Shown here in pieces: positions 1-7,618 of a stretch of DNA of 64,000 nt. A program made the translations under genes and the position numbers. A model generated the notes under the pieces. It saw only the letters and a program-made list of their open reading frames with translations, was not told where the DNA came from and searched no databases. The DNA comes from Syntrophorhabdaceae bacterium. Lineage in GTDB: Bacteria > Desulfobacterota > Syntrophorhabdia > Syntrophorhabdales > Syntrophorhabdaceae. Every line of letters begins with the position of its first letter. The first letter of the stretch is position 1. The stretch lies in the NCBI GenBank assembly GCA_026415675.1, contig JAOAGQ010000071.1:1-64000 (forward strand), written 5' to 3'.

Positions 1-133
1 CTGCAAGTGGTGACGAAGAATTTTGTGTCGCAATCCCTTCTAAATGAGGTCAGGTTTCCAATTGAAAAAGGAGATTAGCGTTCCTATAAAGGAACGCGTC
101 GCAATCCCTTCTAAATGAGGTCAGGTTTCCAAT
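1..133 (-). CRISPR. CRISPR array, leader end (truncated by window edge)
   Basis: Two identical 36-bp repeats lie at 27-62 and 98-133, separated by a 35-bp spacer (63-97). Bases 1-26 are part of the next spacer, so the array continues off the left edge. Read on the minus strand the repeat starts ATTGGAAACC and ends GGGATTGCGAC, giving the 8-nt ATTGCGAC crRNA handle expected for type III/Cas6 systems. This orientation places the AT-rich leader at 134-359 and the cas genes upstream on the same strand. The repeat at 98-133 is therefore the leader-proximal one and the spacer at 63-97 the most recently acquired, if acquisition is leader-polar. Confidence 0.93.
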
Positions 134-359
134 AGCTTGCTCCATAATCGTCATTAAAATCAATATGTTCTAAAAGGGGTTGTGCAATTATTTTATGTTC
201 CCCATAGTTATTGATCAAAATATATTTATACATTTTACTGACCATCATCATCTTTTTAATTTTCAAAGAGCGGATATAACTACATCATCATAAATTTCTG
301 TTTTTGATCATATAAAATGGCCTTCTCTCTGTCAAAGTCATATTTGTCTCCACGGAAGT
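134..359 (-). promoter_or_regulatory. CRISPR leader
   Basis: AT-rich 226-bp stretch between the cas6 stop codon and the first repeat. Its position and strand fit a leader that carries the array promoter and the integration site. No clear promoter hexamers could be assigned. A 46-codon open frame on the minus strand (251 down to 111) crosses the leader and stops inside the first repeat; it has no convincing ribosome binding site and is discussed as a finding rather than called a gene. Confidence 0.6.
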
Positions 360-1346
360 CTATGCTTTCTCACCAATTTTACTTTCCTCAGGATGGTAAG
401 GGTATATAAAGAAGTATTGCCCCAGGCCGAAACTCGTCCCTTTGCCTGTATGGAGGATCTCCCCTGCCTTCAAATACGGCAGAAAAGGTTCGAGGTTGCC
501 GGTATAGACTATCTCCCCTTTGAGCCCTCCCATCTTCATCCTCGTCTTCTGCCTCGTGGAATACCTCTCCCAGTCCCACCATTTCAACCTGTTTTCGTAT
601 ATTCTCACACGCTCCGCCTCTTTAATGATGGATATATGGTCCCAATCGGGGGTCTTTTTTTCACAGTGAAAGTAATAAAGAAGGGCAACCCTTCTCAGAA
701 TATTTTTTATTAAAATGGGAAATTCAAGCTGTGATGTGAGCCTGCGATTATGGGAGATACGAAGGGGGGTTATTGTGCAGAGTTTTACCATATCAGAGTT
801 GTCATTTTTTTCACAGGCGGTGATCGGGTCTTCCGGTATCTCGATCCTTTTCTTTTTTGAAGGTTTGATTGTCCTGTCTTCTATTGAGTAGACGACAGAA
901 TCATCGTTTTTCACAGATTTTAAACTATATTTGCCTCTCCCTTTTCCGATGCCTATCTTTCCTAATTCATCGAAGGTGTAAATAAAGTATGGAACATAAT
1001 CAAGGGCCCTACCAATTAGTATTAAGGTAAAGGAAAATGTCTCTCCCGGCTTAAATACACGTTCTTTTTCAAGAGGTGGCTCGATGACAAAGGGATGGGG
1101 TATTTTTTCGTATTTGTCCATGTGCATGATTTCAGCATCACCCTCTGGGTGCGTCTCAAAGACATAGGCGTATATACATTTTGATGAGAGCATACAATCC
1201 CTGCATTCTCTGTTTTTAAAGGTGCAGACTATTCTCTTAAAGACGTTCCCAAATCCTCCCCTTATGGTTGAACCTTTATAATAGGGCAGAACAAGAGGAT
1301 CAACCGCCTCTACTTCAACGGCAAATCTTTGATATTGTATCTCCAT
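360..1346 (-). CDS. cas6: Cas6 family pre-crRNA endoribonuclease
   Basis: RAMP-fold endoribonuclease that would cut the array transcript inside each repeat, leaving the ATTGCGAC 5' handle. The 328-residue protein resembles the PF10040 Cas6 group. It has an N-terminal RAMP region, a cysteine cluster at about residues 41-57 (C-x7-C-x2-C-x5-C, probably metal-binding), and a C-terminal glycine-rich segment (GKGTSFGLGQ) near residues 304-313 typical of Cas6. It is the last gene before the leader and array, 57 bp downstream of the second cas2. The catalytic residues vary within this family and were not assigned. Confidence 0.85.
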   Translation of the reverse strand: MEIQYQRFAVEVEAVDPLVLPYYKGSTIRGGFGNVFKRIVCTFKNRECRDCMLSSKCIYAYVFETHPEGDAEIMHMDKYEKIPHPFVIEPPLEKERVFKPGETFSFTLILIGRALDYVPYFIYTFDELGKIGIGKGRGKYSLKSVKNDDSVVYSIEDRTIKPSKKKRIEIPEDPITACEKNDNSDMVKLCTITPLRISHNRRLTSQLEFPILIKNILRRVALLYYFHCEKKTPDWDHISIIKEAERVRIYENRLKWWDWERYSTRQKTRMKMGGLKGEIVYTGNLEPFLPYLKAGEILHTGKGTSFGLGQYFFIYPYHPEESKIGEKA

Positions 1347-1403
1347 ATTTTACCCCCATTTGCTATAATAGCAGGGTTATAAAAAAATCACAACCATTAA
1401 AAT

Positions 1404-1682
1404 TCACCTCATAAAGATCGATACCCCTTCAGGAATCCTGTCACCACAACCCATAACATAAACTTTTATATCGAAGGGTAGGGGGTATATCCTTATATCG
1501 TCCTCTTTTTCATCGATAATCTCCTTAAGATCCGCCTTTACCCTCTGCAACTCCTGCCAGGTGAAACGACAGTGAAAGACAGAATACTGGATATGGATAC
1601 CCTTTTCTTTTAAATACCTGTATACCCTTCCAAGACGTCTCTCGTCCGCTATGTCGTAACAGATAAGGTAATTGGTGAGCAT
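1404..1682 (-). CDS. cas2: Cas2 (second copy), spacer acquisition
   Basis: 92-residue Cas2-family protein; Cas2 dimers bridge Cas1 dimers in the spacer integration complex. The N-terminal strand ends in the hallmark YDI-(x)4-R-(L)-x2-V pattern (CYDIADERRLGRV), keeping the conserved Asp. It follows the divergent cas1 by 13 bp. This is one of two cas2 genes in the operon; the other (3548-3829) shares the fold motifs but is clearly different in sequence, so this is not a recent duplication. The mirrored gene order suggests it pairs with the adjacent divergent Cas1. Confidence 0.9.
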   Translation of the reverse strand: MLTNYLICYDIADERRLGRVYRYLKEKGIHIQYSVFHCRFTWQELQRVKADLKEIIDEKEDDIRIYPLPFDIKVYVMGCGDRIPEGVSIFMR

Positions 1683-1695
1683 ACATATTCCCCTT

Positions 1696-2553
1696 TTAGT
1701 ATATCTTAACTCTTGTGATTGGTTTAATGCGGATAAGCCTTATCGTTTCAAAGAGACTATCCATTATATTCTCGAGAAGTCTATGGATCAACTTCTTTTT
1801 ATTCTCGAACCGCTCCACCACATTCCTCATACCCTCCCTTGTTAAAACCCATCCTGTTGAACTCTGTATGAGAAGTTCATCTTTCTTTTGAGATTTGAAA
1901 AGCTGTATTGTCTGCAGGTCGCATTCAGGCTCTGTTGCATAAAAGAGGTCGAGCACCATACCGAAATTGTCCCTTCTGTGAATTATACCACAATGGGGGT
2001 CGAGTTCAGACGTCATAATGCTTTTCAAAACCATCTCTCTGAGCATACCTGCTATTATAGAATGGACAGGTCTCCATTGTTTCTCCGGAACAGATACATA
2101 CCTTTTTATAAAGTCGATATAGTCCTGCTCTCTGAAACCCTTTGTGGAAAATACTTTTGCCACGTTTTTTGAAAGTTTATAAACTACTTTGAGTTGCATT
2201 TTTCTCCGCTCGCTTACAAGCCATTGCCTGAATTTCTCTATCCTTTCCTCATGCCTTAGGATCGATTGCTGCTCTTCATAATGGGAGTTTAACTTATGGT
2301 TGTAAGGTATCGTTACGGCGATCTCGTCCCCTCTTTTGTTCATAAATGTAACGGGTATATTGTTTTCCGTAAAAAGGGTGATGCTTCCTGCATCGAGTCT
2401 TACGTTCCCCACAATCACTACATGGCTTATTAACCTTACCGGAATGCGCCTTCCCGATTTCCCATCCTCTTTTATCCATAGGGAAGGTCCATCCCTTGAC
2501 ACTTCAAGCCCCTTTTTTTCGTTAAGGTACAGCGTCCTATCCAAAGAGTCCAT
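1696..2553 (-). CDS. cas1: Divergent Cas1 paralogue, probably catalytically inactive
   Basis: 285-residue Cas1-like protein with an N-terminal beta domain and an alpha-helical C-terminal domain. It keeps the LDP-x2-G-x2-H core (His192) and Asp202. It lacks the glutamate-containing EG-x2-A-x3-YF motif present in the neighbouring Cas1 (Glu176 there), and the acidic residue three positions after the conserved Asp is Tyr205. Two of the usual metal-binding positions therefore appear lost. Its start codon overlaps the end of the canonical cas1 by 17 bp, implying translational coupling. It may be a structural subunit of a heteromeric integrase; this is inference from motif inspection alone. Confidence 0.82.
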   Translation of the reverse strand: MDSLDRTLYLNEKKGLEVSRDGPSLWIKEDGKSGRRIPVRLISHVVIVGNVRLDAGSITLFTENNIPVTFMNKRGDEIAVTIPYNHKLNSHYEEQQSILRHEERIEKFRQWLVSERRKMQLKVVYKLSKNVAKVFSTKGFREQDYIDFIKRYVSVPEKQWRPVHSIIAGMLREMVLKSIMTSELDPHCGIIHRRDNFGMVLDLFYATEPECDLQTIQLFKSQKKDELLIQSSTGWVLTREGMRNVVERFENKKKLIHRLLENIMDSLFETIRLIRIKPITRVKIY

Positions 2554-3541
2554 CGTCTTCCCCCATAATCGTTTTACACAAAAGCCTGACCTCTTCGGTA
2601 AATTTAGGCCTTACCCCTTCGGCCCATTTTTCATATAAGGGATAGAACCTCTGTCTGCCTCCCTTTTTAAGGTAGCAGCCAGGCCTTTCCTTATCCATCG
2701 AGAAATCCCTTGATGTAAATTCCCTTTCTCTGAAAATTGTCCACACAAAATAGTCCACTTCGGGTCTGAATATCTCAACGAGGTCACATGCGAGGGATTC
2801 CCTTCCGTATTCAAATTGATGGTAAAAACCTATTGTGGGGTCGAGTCCTGCCAGTTCAATCTCCCTTACTATTTCGTAGTGGAGCAAGGTGTAGCAGAGG
2901 GAAAGCATGGCGTTTACAGGGTCTTCAGGGGGTCGGCGATTTCTGTTTTTGAAATTGAGGGATTCGGGGAAAAGGGTGGTGTAAGCGGAAAAGTAGGCAG
3001 AGGCTGCGCTTCCCTCATACCCCCTTAAAGAGTTCATAACATCATCAGGGTTTGCCCCCGACCCCTTTTTAATCTCCGATTCTATGGCATATAGATTTTC
3101 TTCGATTTTATCCAACGTGTTGATCGCACTCGTTATCGGTAGTCTCAGTTCTGGCCTCCGGGTAAGACTGTCTTTTAAGAGGTTTGACTGCCCCTTAATT
3201 TTTCTTTTAACGAGTCCATGGGAAAAGATAAGAGAGAAATTGGGGTTGGAGGCAGTATATTTCTCATACTGTTTGATCCTCAATAGGCCGTTGTTGTGGA
3301 GACGACCATGTAACATGCCGTGAAATCTAAGTCTCCTTCCCGAAAGGAAGATAATGGATATATTCTCATCGGCGAGCCTGTTTATGACAGGGGCTTCTAT
3401 GGTGATGTGCCCTATCACAACGACCTTATCAATAGGCCCTATCGGTACCATCCCTTCTCTTTTGCCGTCCATATAGAATGCAAGGGCATTCCCATCGAGC
3501 TTTACGTGGAGGTTTTTTCTATCGATATATACCGTTCCCAT
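2537..3541 (-). CDS. cas1: Cas1 integrase (canonical copy)
   Basis: 334-residue Cas1, the metal-dependent integrase that inserts new spacers at the leader end. The conserved catalytic set is visible: Glu176 in GYEGSAASAYF, His241 in GLDPTIGFYH, and the acidic cluster Asp253/Glu256 in CDLVEIFRP. Length is normal for the family. It starts 6 bp after the first cas2 and overlaps the divergent cas1 by 17 bp, forming a compact four-gene adaptation cassette. No reverse transcriptase domain is fused or adjacent. Confidence 0.95.
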   Translation of the reverse strand: MGTVYIDRKNLHVKLDGNALAFYMDGKREGMVPIGPIDKVVVIGHITIEAPVINRLADENISIIFLSGRRLRFHGMLHGRLHNNGLLRIKQYEKYTASNPNFSLIFSHGLVKRKIKGQSNLLKDSLTRRPELRLPITSAINTLDKIEENLYAIESEIKKGSGANPDDVMNSLRGYEGSAASAYFSAYTTLFPESLNFKNRNRRPPEDPVNAMLSLCYTLLHYEIVREIELAGLDPTIGFYHQFEYGRESLACDLVEIFRPEVDYFVWTIFREREFTSRDFSMDKERPGCYLKKGGRQRFYPLYEKWAEGVRPKFTEEVRLLCKTIMGEDDGLFG

Positions 3542-3547
3542 TTTGTG

Positions 3548-3829
3548 TCATCCTATATAAAAATATGCAGGGTCATGGGGTTGAACCCCGATGCCCAGGG
3601 TATGGGTTCTGCTTCTCCCGTCCATTGTAAATATGTGTATCCTATCTACACTCTCGTCTATAAGTTCGAAGAGGCCATTTTTGACGTAGTCGAGCTCTCC
3701 TGCTGTGAGAAAACATTCATATACAGACTTCTGTCCTCCTGTGGAGTAACCCTTCAAGAAATAATGTACCCTTGAGAGCCTTCTCTCATTTGAAATATCA
3801 TAGGCGATTAGGTATAGATTCCTTTTCAT
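3548..3829 (-). CDS. cas2: Cas2 (first copy), spacer acquisition
   Basis: 93-residue Cas2 with the YDIS-x4-RL-x-V N-terminal motif and a C-terminal beta strand. It is the first gene of the adaptation cassette cas2-cas1-cas1'-cas2'-cas6 and most likely forms the Cas1-Cas2 complex with the canonical Cas1 encoded 6 bp downstream. The 81-bp gap upstream separates it from the lipoprotein gene and contains a GC-rich inverted repeat, so the adaptation genes may be expressed partly separately from the rest. Confidence 0.92.
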   Translation of the reverse strand: MKRNLYLIAYDISNERRLSRVHYFLKGYSTGGQKSVYECFLTAGELDYVKNGLFELIDESVDRIHIFTMDGRSRTHTLGIGVQPHDPAYFYIG

Positions 3830-3854
3830 TAAACACCCTTTATGAGTTTTTTAA

Positions 3855-3879
3855 GGGGCCCTATAGGGTATAAGGCCCC
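3855..3879. repeat. GC-rich inverted repeat between lipoprotein gene and cas2
   Basis: GGGGCC (3855-3860) and GGCCCC (3874-3879) can form a stem; a 10-bp palindrome CCCTATAGGG (3859-3868) lies inside and offers an alternative fold. No T-tract follows on the minus strand (the next bases read TTAAAAAACTC), so it does not look like an ordinary intrinsic terminator. It may be an mRNA processing or pausing structure that sets adaptation-gene expression. Confidence 0.4.
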
Positions 3880-3910
3880 GTTCCCCCTCCCGCATTTTTA
3901 GGTGAGTTTT

Positions 3911-4468
3911 TTATTGAGTATCTACATTTAATGGTCTCATTTTGCCCTTTAAACCTTCGGGAATATCTGTTATAAGGGCAATGGTCAGGCTTTGAGAACC
4001 TCCAGACACAGGTTTTAAGGGCTCAAGGGTATATCCTGCCTCAGAGACATCGAAGGTCCACATCGCCCCTGTCAGAGGGTCGACGATAAGCCATCCTATG
4101 AGTCCGCCGAAGATAAAGTTACCGGCTATGTACCATCCACTTACAGTGCCTTCAATTTCAACCTCTTTTTTCATATATCCTTCTCTTTCAAGTTTAACGA
4201 GGTATTTTGCCGATTTGAAGTAGCCCTTTCCTGTAGGGAGAGTTATAGTAAAAGGGGTCTTTCCGTTGGCAATCTCCTCATTACCCTTTCTTAAATCGAT
4301 GATTTTAATCGTCGCTTCAGGGGGGGACGATTTTATGGTGAGGGTTTGCTCACTCCCTTTTATTATGGAAGCGCACCCTACAAACAAAAAAGGTAAAATA
4401 CATAAAGCCAGCGCATAAAGCAATTTTCTGTTTTTAAATACGATTGATACGTTGAAAAGTGTTTCCAT
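3911..4468 (-). CDS. PEGA-like lipoprotein inside the CRISPR island
   Basis: 185-residue predicted lipoprotein. The start at 4468 is chosen because a GGAGG ribosome site lies just upstream; a longer frame from 4531 has none. An N-terminal hydrophobic segment ends in the lipobox LFVGC at about residues 29-33. After it comes a beta-rich PEGA-like region (TIKSSPPEATIKI ... KTPFTITLPTGKGY) and a Gly/aromatic hydrophobic stretch (about residues 112-135). No cas family matches. It lies between csx3 and cas2 on the same strand and has its own promoter-like region with a tandem direct repeat shared with the DUF2130 gene. The envelope location is inferred from the signal; the function is unknown. Confidence 0.72.
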   Translation of the reverse strand: METLFNVSIVFKNRKLLYALALCILPFLFVGCASIIKGSEQTLTIKSSPPEATIKIIDLRKGNEEIANGKTPFTITLPTGKGYFKSAKYLVKLEREGYMKKEVEIEGTVSGWYIAGNFIFGGLIGWLIVDPLTGAMWTFDVSEAGYTLEPLKPVSGGSQSLTIALITDIPEGLKGKMRPLNVDTQ

Positions 4469-4502
4469 TTCTACCTCCTGTTTTAAATTTTTTATATAGG
4501 AA

Positions 4503-4555
4503 ATTATAAAGGGGCACCTACAGAATTTCACTTAAGGAAACGTTTCAGAAACGTT
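4503..4555 (-). promoter_or_regulatory. Promoter and tandem AACGTTTC direct repeat for the lipoprotein gene
   Basis: On the minus strand two AACGTTTC half-sites are separated by 3 bp (within 4534-4555), an 11-bp period of one helical turn. A TATAAT -10 box follows at 4508-4503, about 35 bp upstream of the start codon. The half-sites sit just upstream of the expected -35 position, which suits an activator or repressor. The same 22-bp arrangement (19 of 22 identical) recurs at 16420-16441 upstream of the DUF2130 gene. Confidence 0.5.
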
Positions 4556-4614
4556 GCTTTAGATGGCTTATCACAGGATAGATTGTGCAGTCTGGCAGAA
4601 TAGAGAAAGATATT

Positions 4615-4863
4615 TCAATAAGGGCTATGGTCGAATATCACCACATCCCCTGTGACAGGGGAGCGGTATAAAAGGCGGCGTACCTTGCCGTGTAAGGCAT
4701 GGGCGACTTTAAGATAAAGCCATATGGGACCTTGACCTGTGAGTACTACATCGTTTCCCTCCCCAGCTTGGGCAAGGGCTTTTGAAACGTACAAATCGAG
4801 TTCTATAAGTTTTGCATTTCCCGAGTAAAGAGATGAGACATCTATTTCGATTACCATAAGCAC
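4615..4863 (-). CDS. csx3: Csx3 (Crn3) cyclic tetra-adenylate ring nuclease
   Basis: 82-residue protein with the Csx3 signature G-x-GPIWL-x3-(V/L)AH-x2-H at about residues 43-58. Csx3 binds and degrades cyclic tetra-adenylate (cA4), ending type III signalling. It is the third gene after csx1 and can2 in the same direction, 19 bp after can2, so the effectors and their off-switch are co-transcribed. From memory, the Archaeoglobus Csx3 is roughly 25-30 residues longer at its C-terminus (the segment after the SHS motif); here the frame stops right after DHSPY. It could be a natural short form or a truncation. Confidence 0.85.
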   Translation of the reverse strand: MLMVIEIDVSSLYSGNAKLIELDLYVSKALAQAGEGNDVVLTGQGPIWLYLKVAHALHGKVRRLLYRSPVTGDVVIFDHSPY

Positions 4864-4882
4864 TTATAAATTTTTTTTATCT

Positions 4883-6016
4883 TCACAGACCTATCCATTG
4901 GGCTATTTTGTTTTTTAAGTATTTTAAATCGGTACTATCACAGAATGCAAGTTTGTTTGCGGAAAGGCGTGTTTTTTGGGCATCTGTCAATCTCTGGTAT
5001 GAAACGAGCATACCTTTTCCATATATACCCCCTGCAGCATCCCGGAGGCTATCCAGTTTGTAGATCGGTTCATCATTCGATGTTAATCTGTCGGTCCCCT
5101 CAAACCGTTTGGTCTTACATTCTATAAGAAAGAGCCTGTTATTATGTGTGAATACCACATCATACTCGTTCATCGTCTGTCTTGAAGGGACTACATCCCA
5201 TTTTACCTCAACCCCCATTCGCACATCTGTAACGGGGAGGGAGTCTACAATAGAGAAAACATATTCTTCAAGCCACCCTCCTGTTACAAACTCCACACTT
5301 GCAAGGTCGGGAAGCCTTATTCGACCATTCCGATAGTTTAGCATCCCATGTCTTTTAAAAAACTCTATGATAGATCGAAAATTTTCATTTTCATCATCCC
5401 TTGCGTCAACCTTAATTTCAAGGGGGAAGGTTCTTGCGTTTCTAAATGGTGCAACACGACTGTTTAATGTCTTTATCGCATCATGGGTGGATTCCCATAT
5501 GTCTATGAGTTCATTTAAAATGGGGGTATGCATTTTGATGGTATTTTTGTCTGTCTTTTCCTTCAGGATAAACTGCCCGTAAGCATTAAGGTATGAAGGT
5601 ACTTTTAATACACCTTGAAAGTCGAAATATTCGGAAGAGGGGGATAGGGTTTGAATTCTACTATCCTGAGTGTCTACATATATGATTTTTTTTCCGTGTT
5701 CTCTAAACACCTCAAAGGCTGCAAATGCCATTATCTTTGTTCCCCCTGTAGCGTTTAGGATAATCTCATAATTGTTATAGGACGAAAGGATTTCCTTGAC
5801 CGTCTTCCTGGCGGCCTCAAGGTCATAGGGGGATATGGGAACCTTTTCTACAGCGATACCCCATCCTTTTATGACCCCTTCGAGCCTATCTGCCTGTATT
5901 TTCATATCAAGGCTTACAAAAAGGATCACCTTTTCCGGTTTTAGCCCTTCCATTCGGAGGGGGATAAGGTTAGGTATAGGTTGCGCCGATACAAGGCATA
6001 CATGTATGCGTTTCAT
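4883..6016 (-). CDS. Can2/Card1-type CARF nuclease (DUF1887 family)
   Basis: 377-residue effector with an N-terminal CARF domain (ligand motif NATGGTK at residues 88-94) and a C-terminal PD-(D/E)xK nuclease. Visible nuclease residues are Glu250/Glu251 in GGWLEEYVF, Asp286 in NEYDVVF and Glu299-x-Lys301 in LIECKTKR. Members of this family are activated by cyclic tetra-adenylate and cut single-stranded DNA, RNA or supercoiled DNA. It follows csx1 with a 1-bp gap and precedes csx3. All key residues look intact, so an active effector is expected. Confidence 0.9.
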   Translation of the reverse strand: MKRIHVCLVSAQPIPNLIPLRMEGLKPEKVILFVSLDMKIQADRLEGVIKGWGIAVEKVPISPYDLEAARKTVKEILSSYNNYEIILNATGGTKIMAFAAFEVFREHGKKIIYVDTQDSRIQTLSPSSEYFDFQGVLKVPSYLNAYGQFILKEKTDKNTIKMHTPILNELIDIWESTHDAIKTLNSRVAPFRNARTFPLEIKVDARDDENENFRSIIEFFKRHGMLNYRNGRIRLPDLASVEFVTGGWLEEYVFSIVDSLPVTDVRMGVEVKWDVVPSRQTMNEYDVVFTHNNRLFLIECKTKRFEGTDRLTSNDEPIYKLDSLRDAAGGIYGKGMLVSYQRLTDAQKTRLSANKLAFCDSTDLKYLKNKIAQWIGL

Positions 6017-6017
6017 T

Positions 6018-7412
6018 CTAACCCGATTCTTTTAACCATTTTTTTATCAAATCAGTATGTTTTTCTCTGTATTTGAGTATCAATGACCCATTTTCGAACC
6101 TGTACTTGGTGGCATTTAATTCAAATCCTGCATGGGCAAAGAAGTTTCTCTTCTGGGGGGTTGTTTCCTTATAGGCTTTATCTGTATTTAAGACGGAAAA
6201 AAGCTCCCCCCATCCATCCTTCTCATTAACACTTTCTTGTGTTAATTGCTTCTTAAGTTTATCGACCTCGTTTCCGAGGATGATATCGTTTAGAGTAAGA
6301 CCGAATACATCGTATATTTTTTTAAAAGACGCCCTTAAATCGTCTATCGCTGTTCCTGAATCGTTATGTTTATATATGCTGAATTCTTCAAGGAGGGAGG
6401 ATATCCCATAGTAGAAACCAAGGGTTAACAGAACCTTAAGGTAAAGGTCCTTCTTTAGATCAGGGGAGGTGGTAAAATTTCCATAGAGTCGTTTTTTTGT
6501 GAGTTCTATAAACGTCTTTAGTATTGCGAGGATATCGCCTTTTTTTTCATACCCAAACTCACATACGGCAAGGGGGGTATTCTTACTAATCGCCGAATAG
6601 GTCACGATAAAACCTTCAAATATTTGTTGAAGGCTCCTTTTATGATCCCTTTCATCGGGGTAGATGTCCTTTGAAAGGTTATAACTTTCAACATCTCTAT
6701 TGTTTATGGGAGATGAGAACAGTGCCTTTGTCCTCAATGTGTCAAAATGGATGGTATAAGTTATATCTTCAAAGGGAAAGACAGGGTCAGAGAAGGCAAG
6801 AACAATTTCAGGGATCTTTTCCTTATCGTGCCAGTCCGAAAGTTGTAGCCATACCCCGAGCTGCCTTGCCGCCTCAATGAGTGCAGAAACGTAAATGTTA
6901 AACCCGCTTGATATATCTATGATGAATTTTATGGGAACATCAGGATCCGTTTCCAAATATTTTAAATAACGGCCGGTCATATCGAATAGGATTTCAAAGA
7001 AGATGTCCGTATAATGGGAGGAGAGGGAAAGATACTCCTTCCCTGTATAATATGTGCCGATGGAGTGGATGAGGAAGAAATCATCGACCTCTTCGGAGTG
7101 GGGATGATTGTCAAATAAGGGATAAGGGTTTTTAAGGTATTCGTGAGGGTTATCAAGGGCACTTTCTATGTGTTCAGTAAATATCCGAGGGACTGAGGCT
7201 GTAAAAGCCTTATTTTTCAATAAGGTTGCATTTAAAGGGAGACTTACAGGGTAGATCAACACAACAGATGGTCTTTCGTTATTCTCTATAGAATAGTCCC
7301 TAATCGCAAAGGAAGAGAGGGAGGTCTTAAATACCTTTTCATACACTTGAAATGGACGTTCTTTGTAAAAATCGTGGTCTAGCCTTCCAATCTGGTAAAT
7401 GATGAGATTCAT
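6018..7412 (-). CDS. csx1: Csx1 CARF-HEPN ribonuclease
   Basis: 464-residue effector with an N-terminal CARF domain (IIDISSGFN near residues 164-172) and a C-terminal HEPN domain. The HEPN catalytic motif R-x4-H is present as RNFFAH (Arg422 to His427), followed by AGFE as usual for Csx1. Csx1 is a nonspecific RNase switched on by cyclic oligoadenylate, usually cA4, made by Cas10. It is the first of the csx1-can2-csx3 signalling trio, separated from csm5 by about 420 bp that hold toxin-antitoxin remnants. Confidence 0.9.
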   Translation of the reverse strand: MNLIIYQIGRLDHDFYKERPFQVYEKVFKTSLSSFAIRDYSIENNERPSVVLIYPVSLPLNATLLKNKAFTASVPRIFTEHIESALDNPHEYLKNPYPLFDNHPHSEEVDDFFLIHSIGTYYTGKEYLSLSSHYTDIFFEILFDMTGRYLKYLETDPDVPIKFIIDISSGFNIYVSALIEAARQLGVWLQLSDWHDKEKIPEIVLAFSDPVFPFEDITYTIHFDTLRTKALFSSPINNRDVESYNLSKDIYPDERDHKRSLQQIFEGFIVTYSAISKNTPLAVCEFGYEKKGDILAILKTFIELTKKRLYGNFTTSPDLKKDLYLKVLLTLGFYYGISSLLEEFSIYKHNDSGTAIDDLRASFKKIYDVFGLTLNDIILGNEVDKLKKQLTQESVNEKDGWGELFSVLNTDKAYKETTPQKRNFFAHAGFELNATKYRFENGSLILKYREKHTDLIKKWLKESG

Positions 7413-7435
7413 CGGCTTATCTCCCTTTGAAAGGA

Positions 7436-7618
7436 TTACACTCTTTTATACTCCGTTATAATTATAAATTGAGCCAAAAATGCTGCTGTGGCTCCTTTTT
7501 CACGAACCGTTGGTTGTCGATCCCCAATATCTTCAAAAAGTTGTGAGAGTTCATTTACTATTTGGTCAAGATAATCATACTCCAAATCTATTTCATGGCG
7601 GAGTTCATCTGATGTCAT
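7436..7618 (-). pseudogene. Remnant of a HepT-like ribonuclease toxin gene
   Basis: A 60-codon frame matches only the N-terminal helix region typical of HepT-like proteins (HEIDLEYDYLDQIVNELSQL ... ATAAFLAQF). Just after AQF, where family members continue FYNG-(I/V)-EN, the correct reading appears only in another frame (TAT AAT TAT AAC GGA GTA, then a stop). The rest, including the expected R-x4-6-H RNase motif, is absent. It overlaps the MNT-like remnant and lies between csm5 and csx1. The family assignment is by eye and should be confirmed by profile search. Confidence 0.4.

Noticed and set aside
3855-3879. Intrinsic terminator before cas2
   Set aside because: The stem is strong but no T-tract follows on the transcribed strand; kept only as an inverted repeat.
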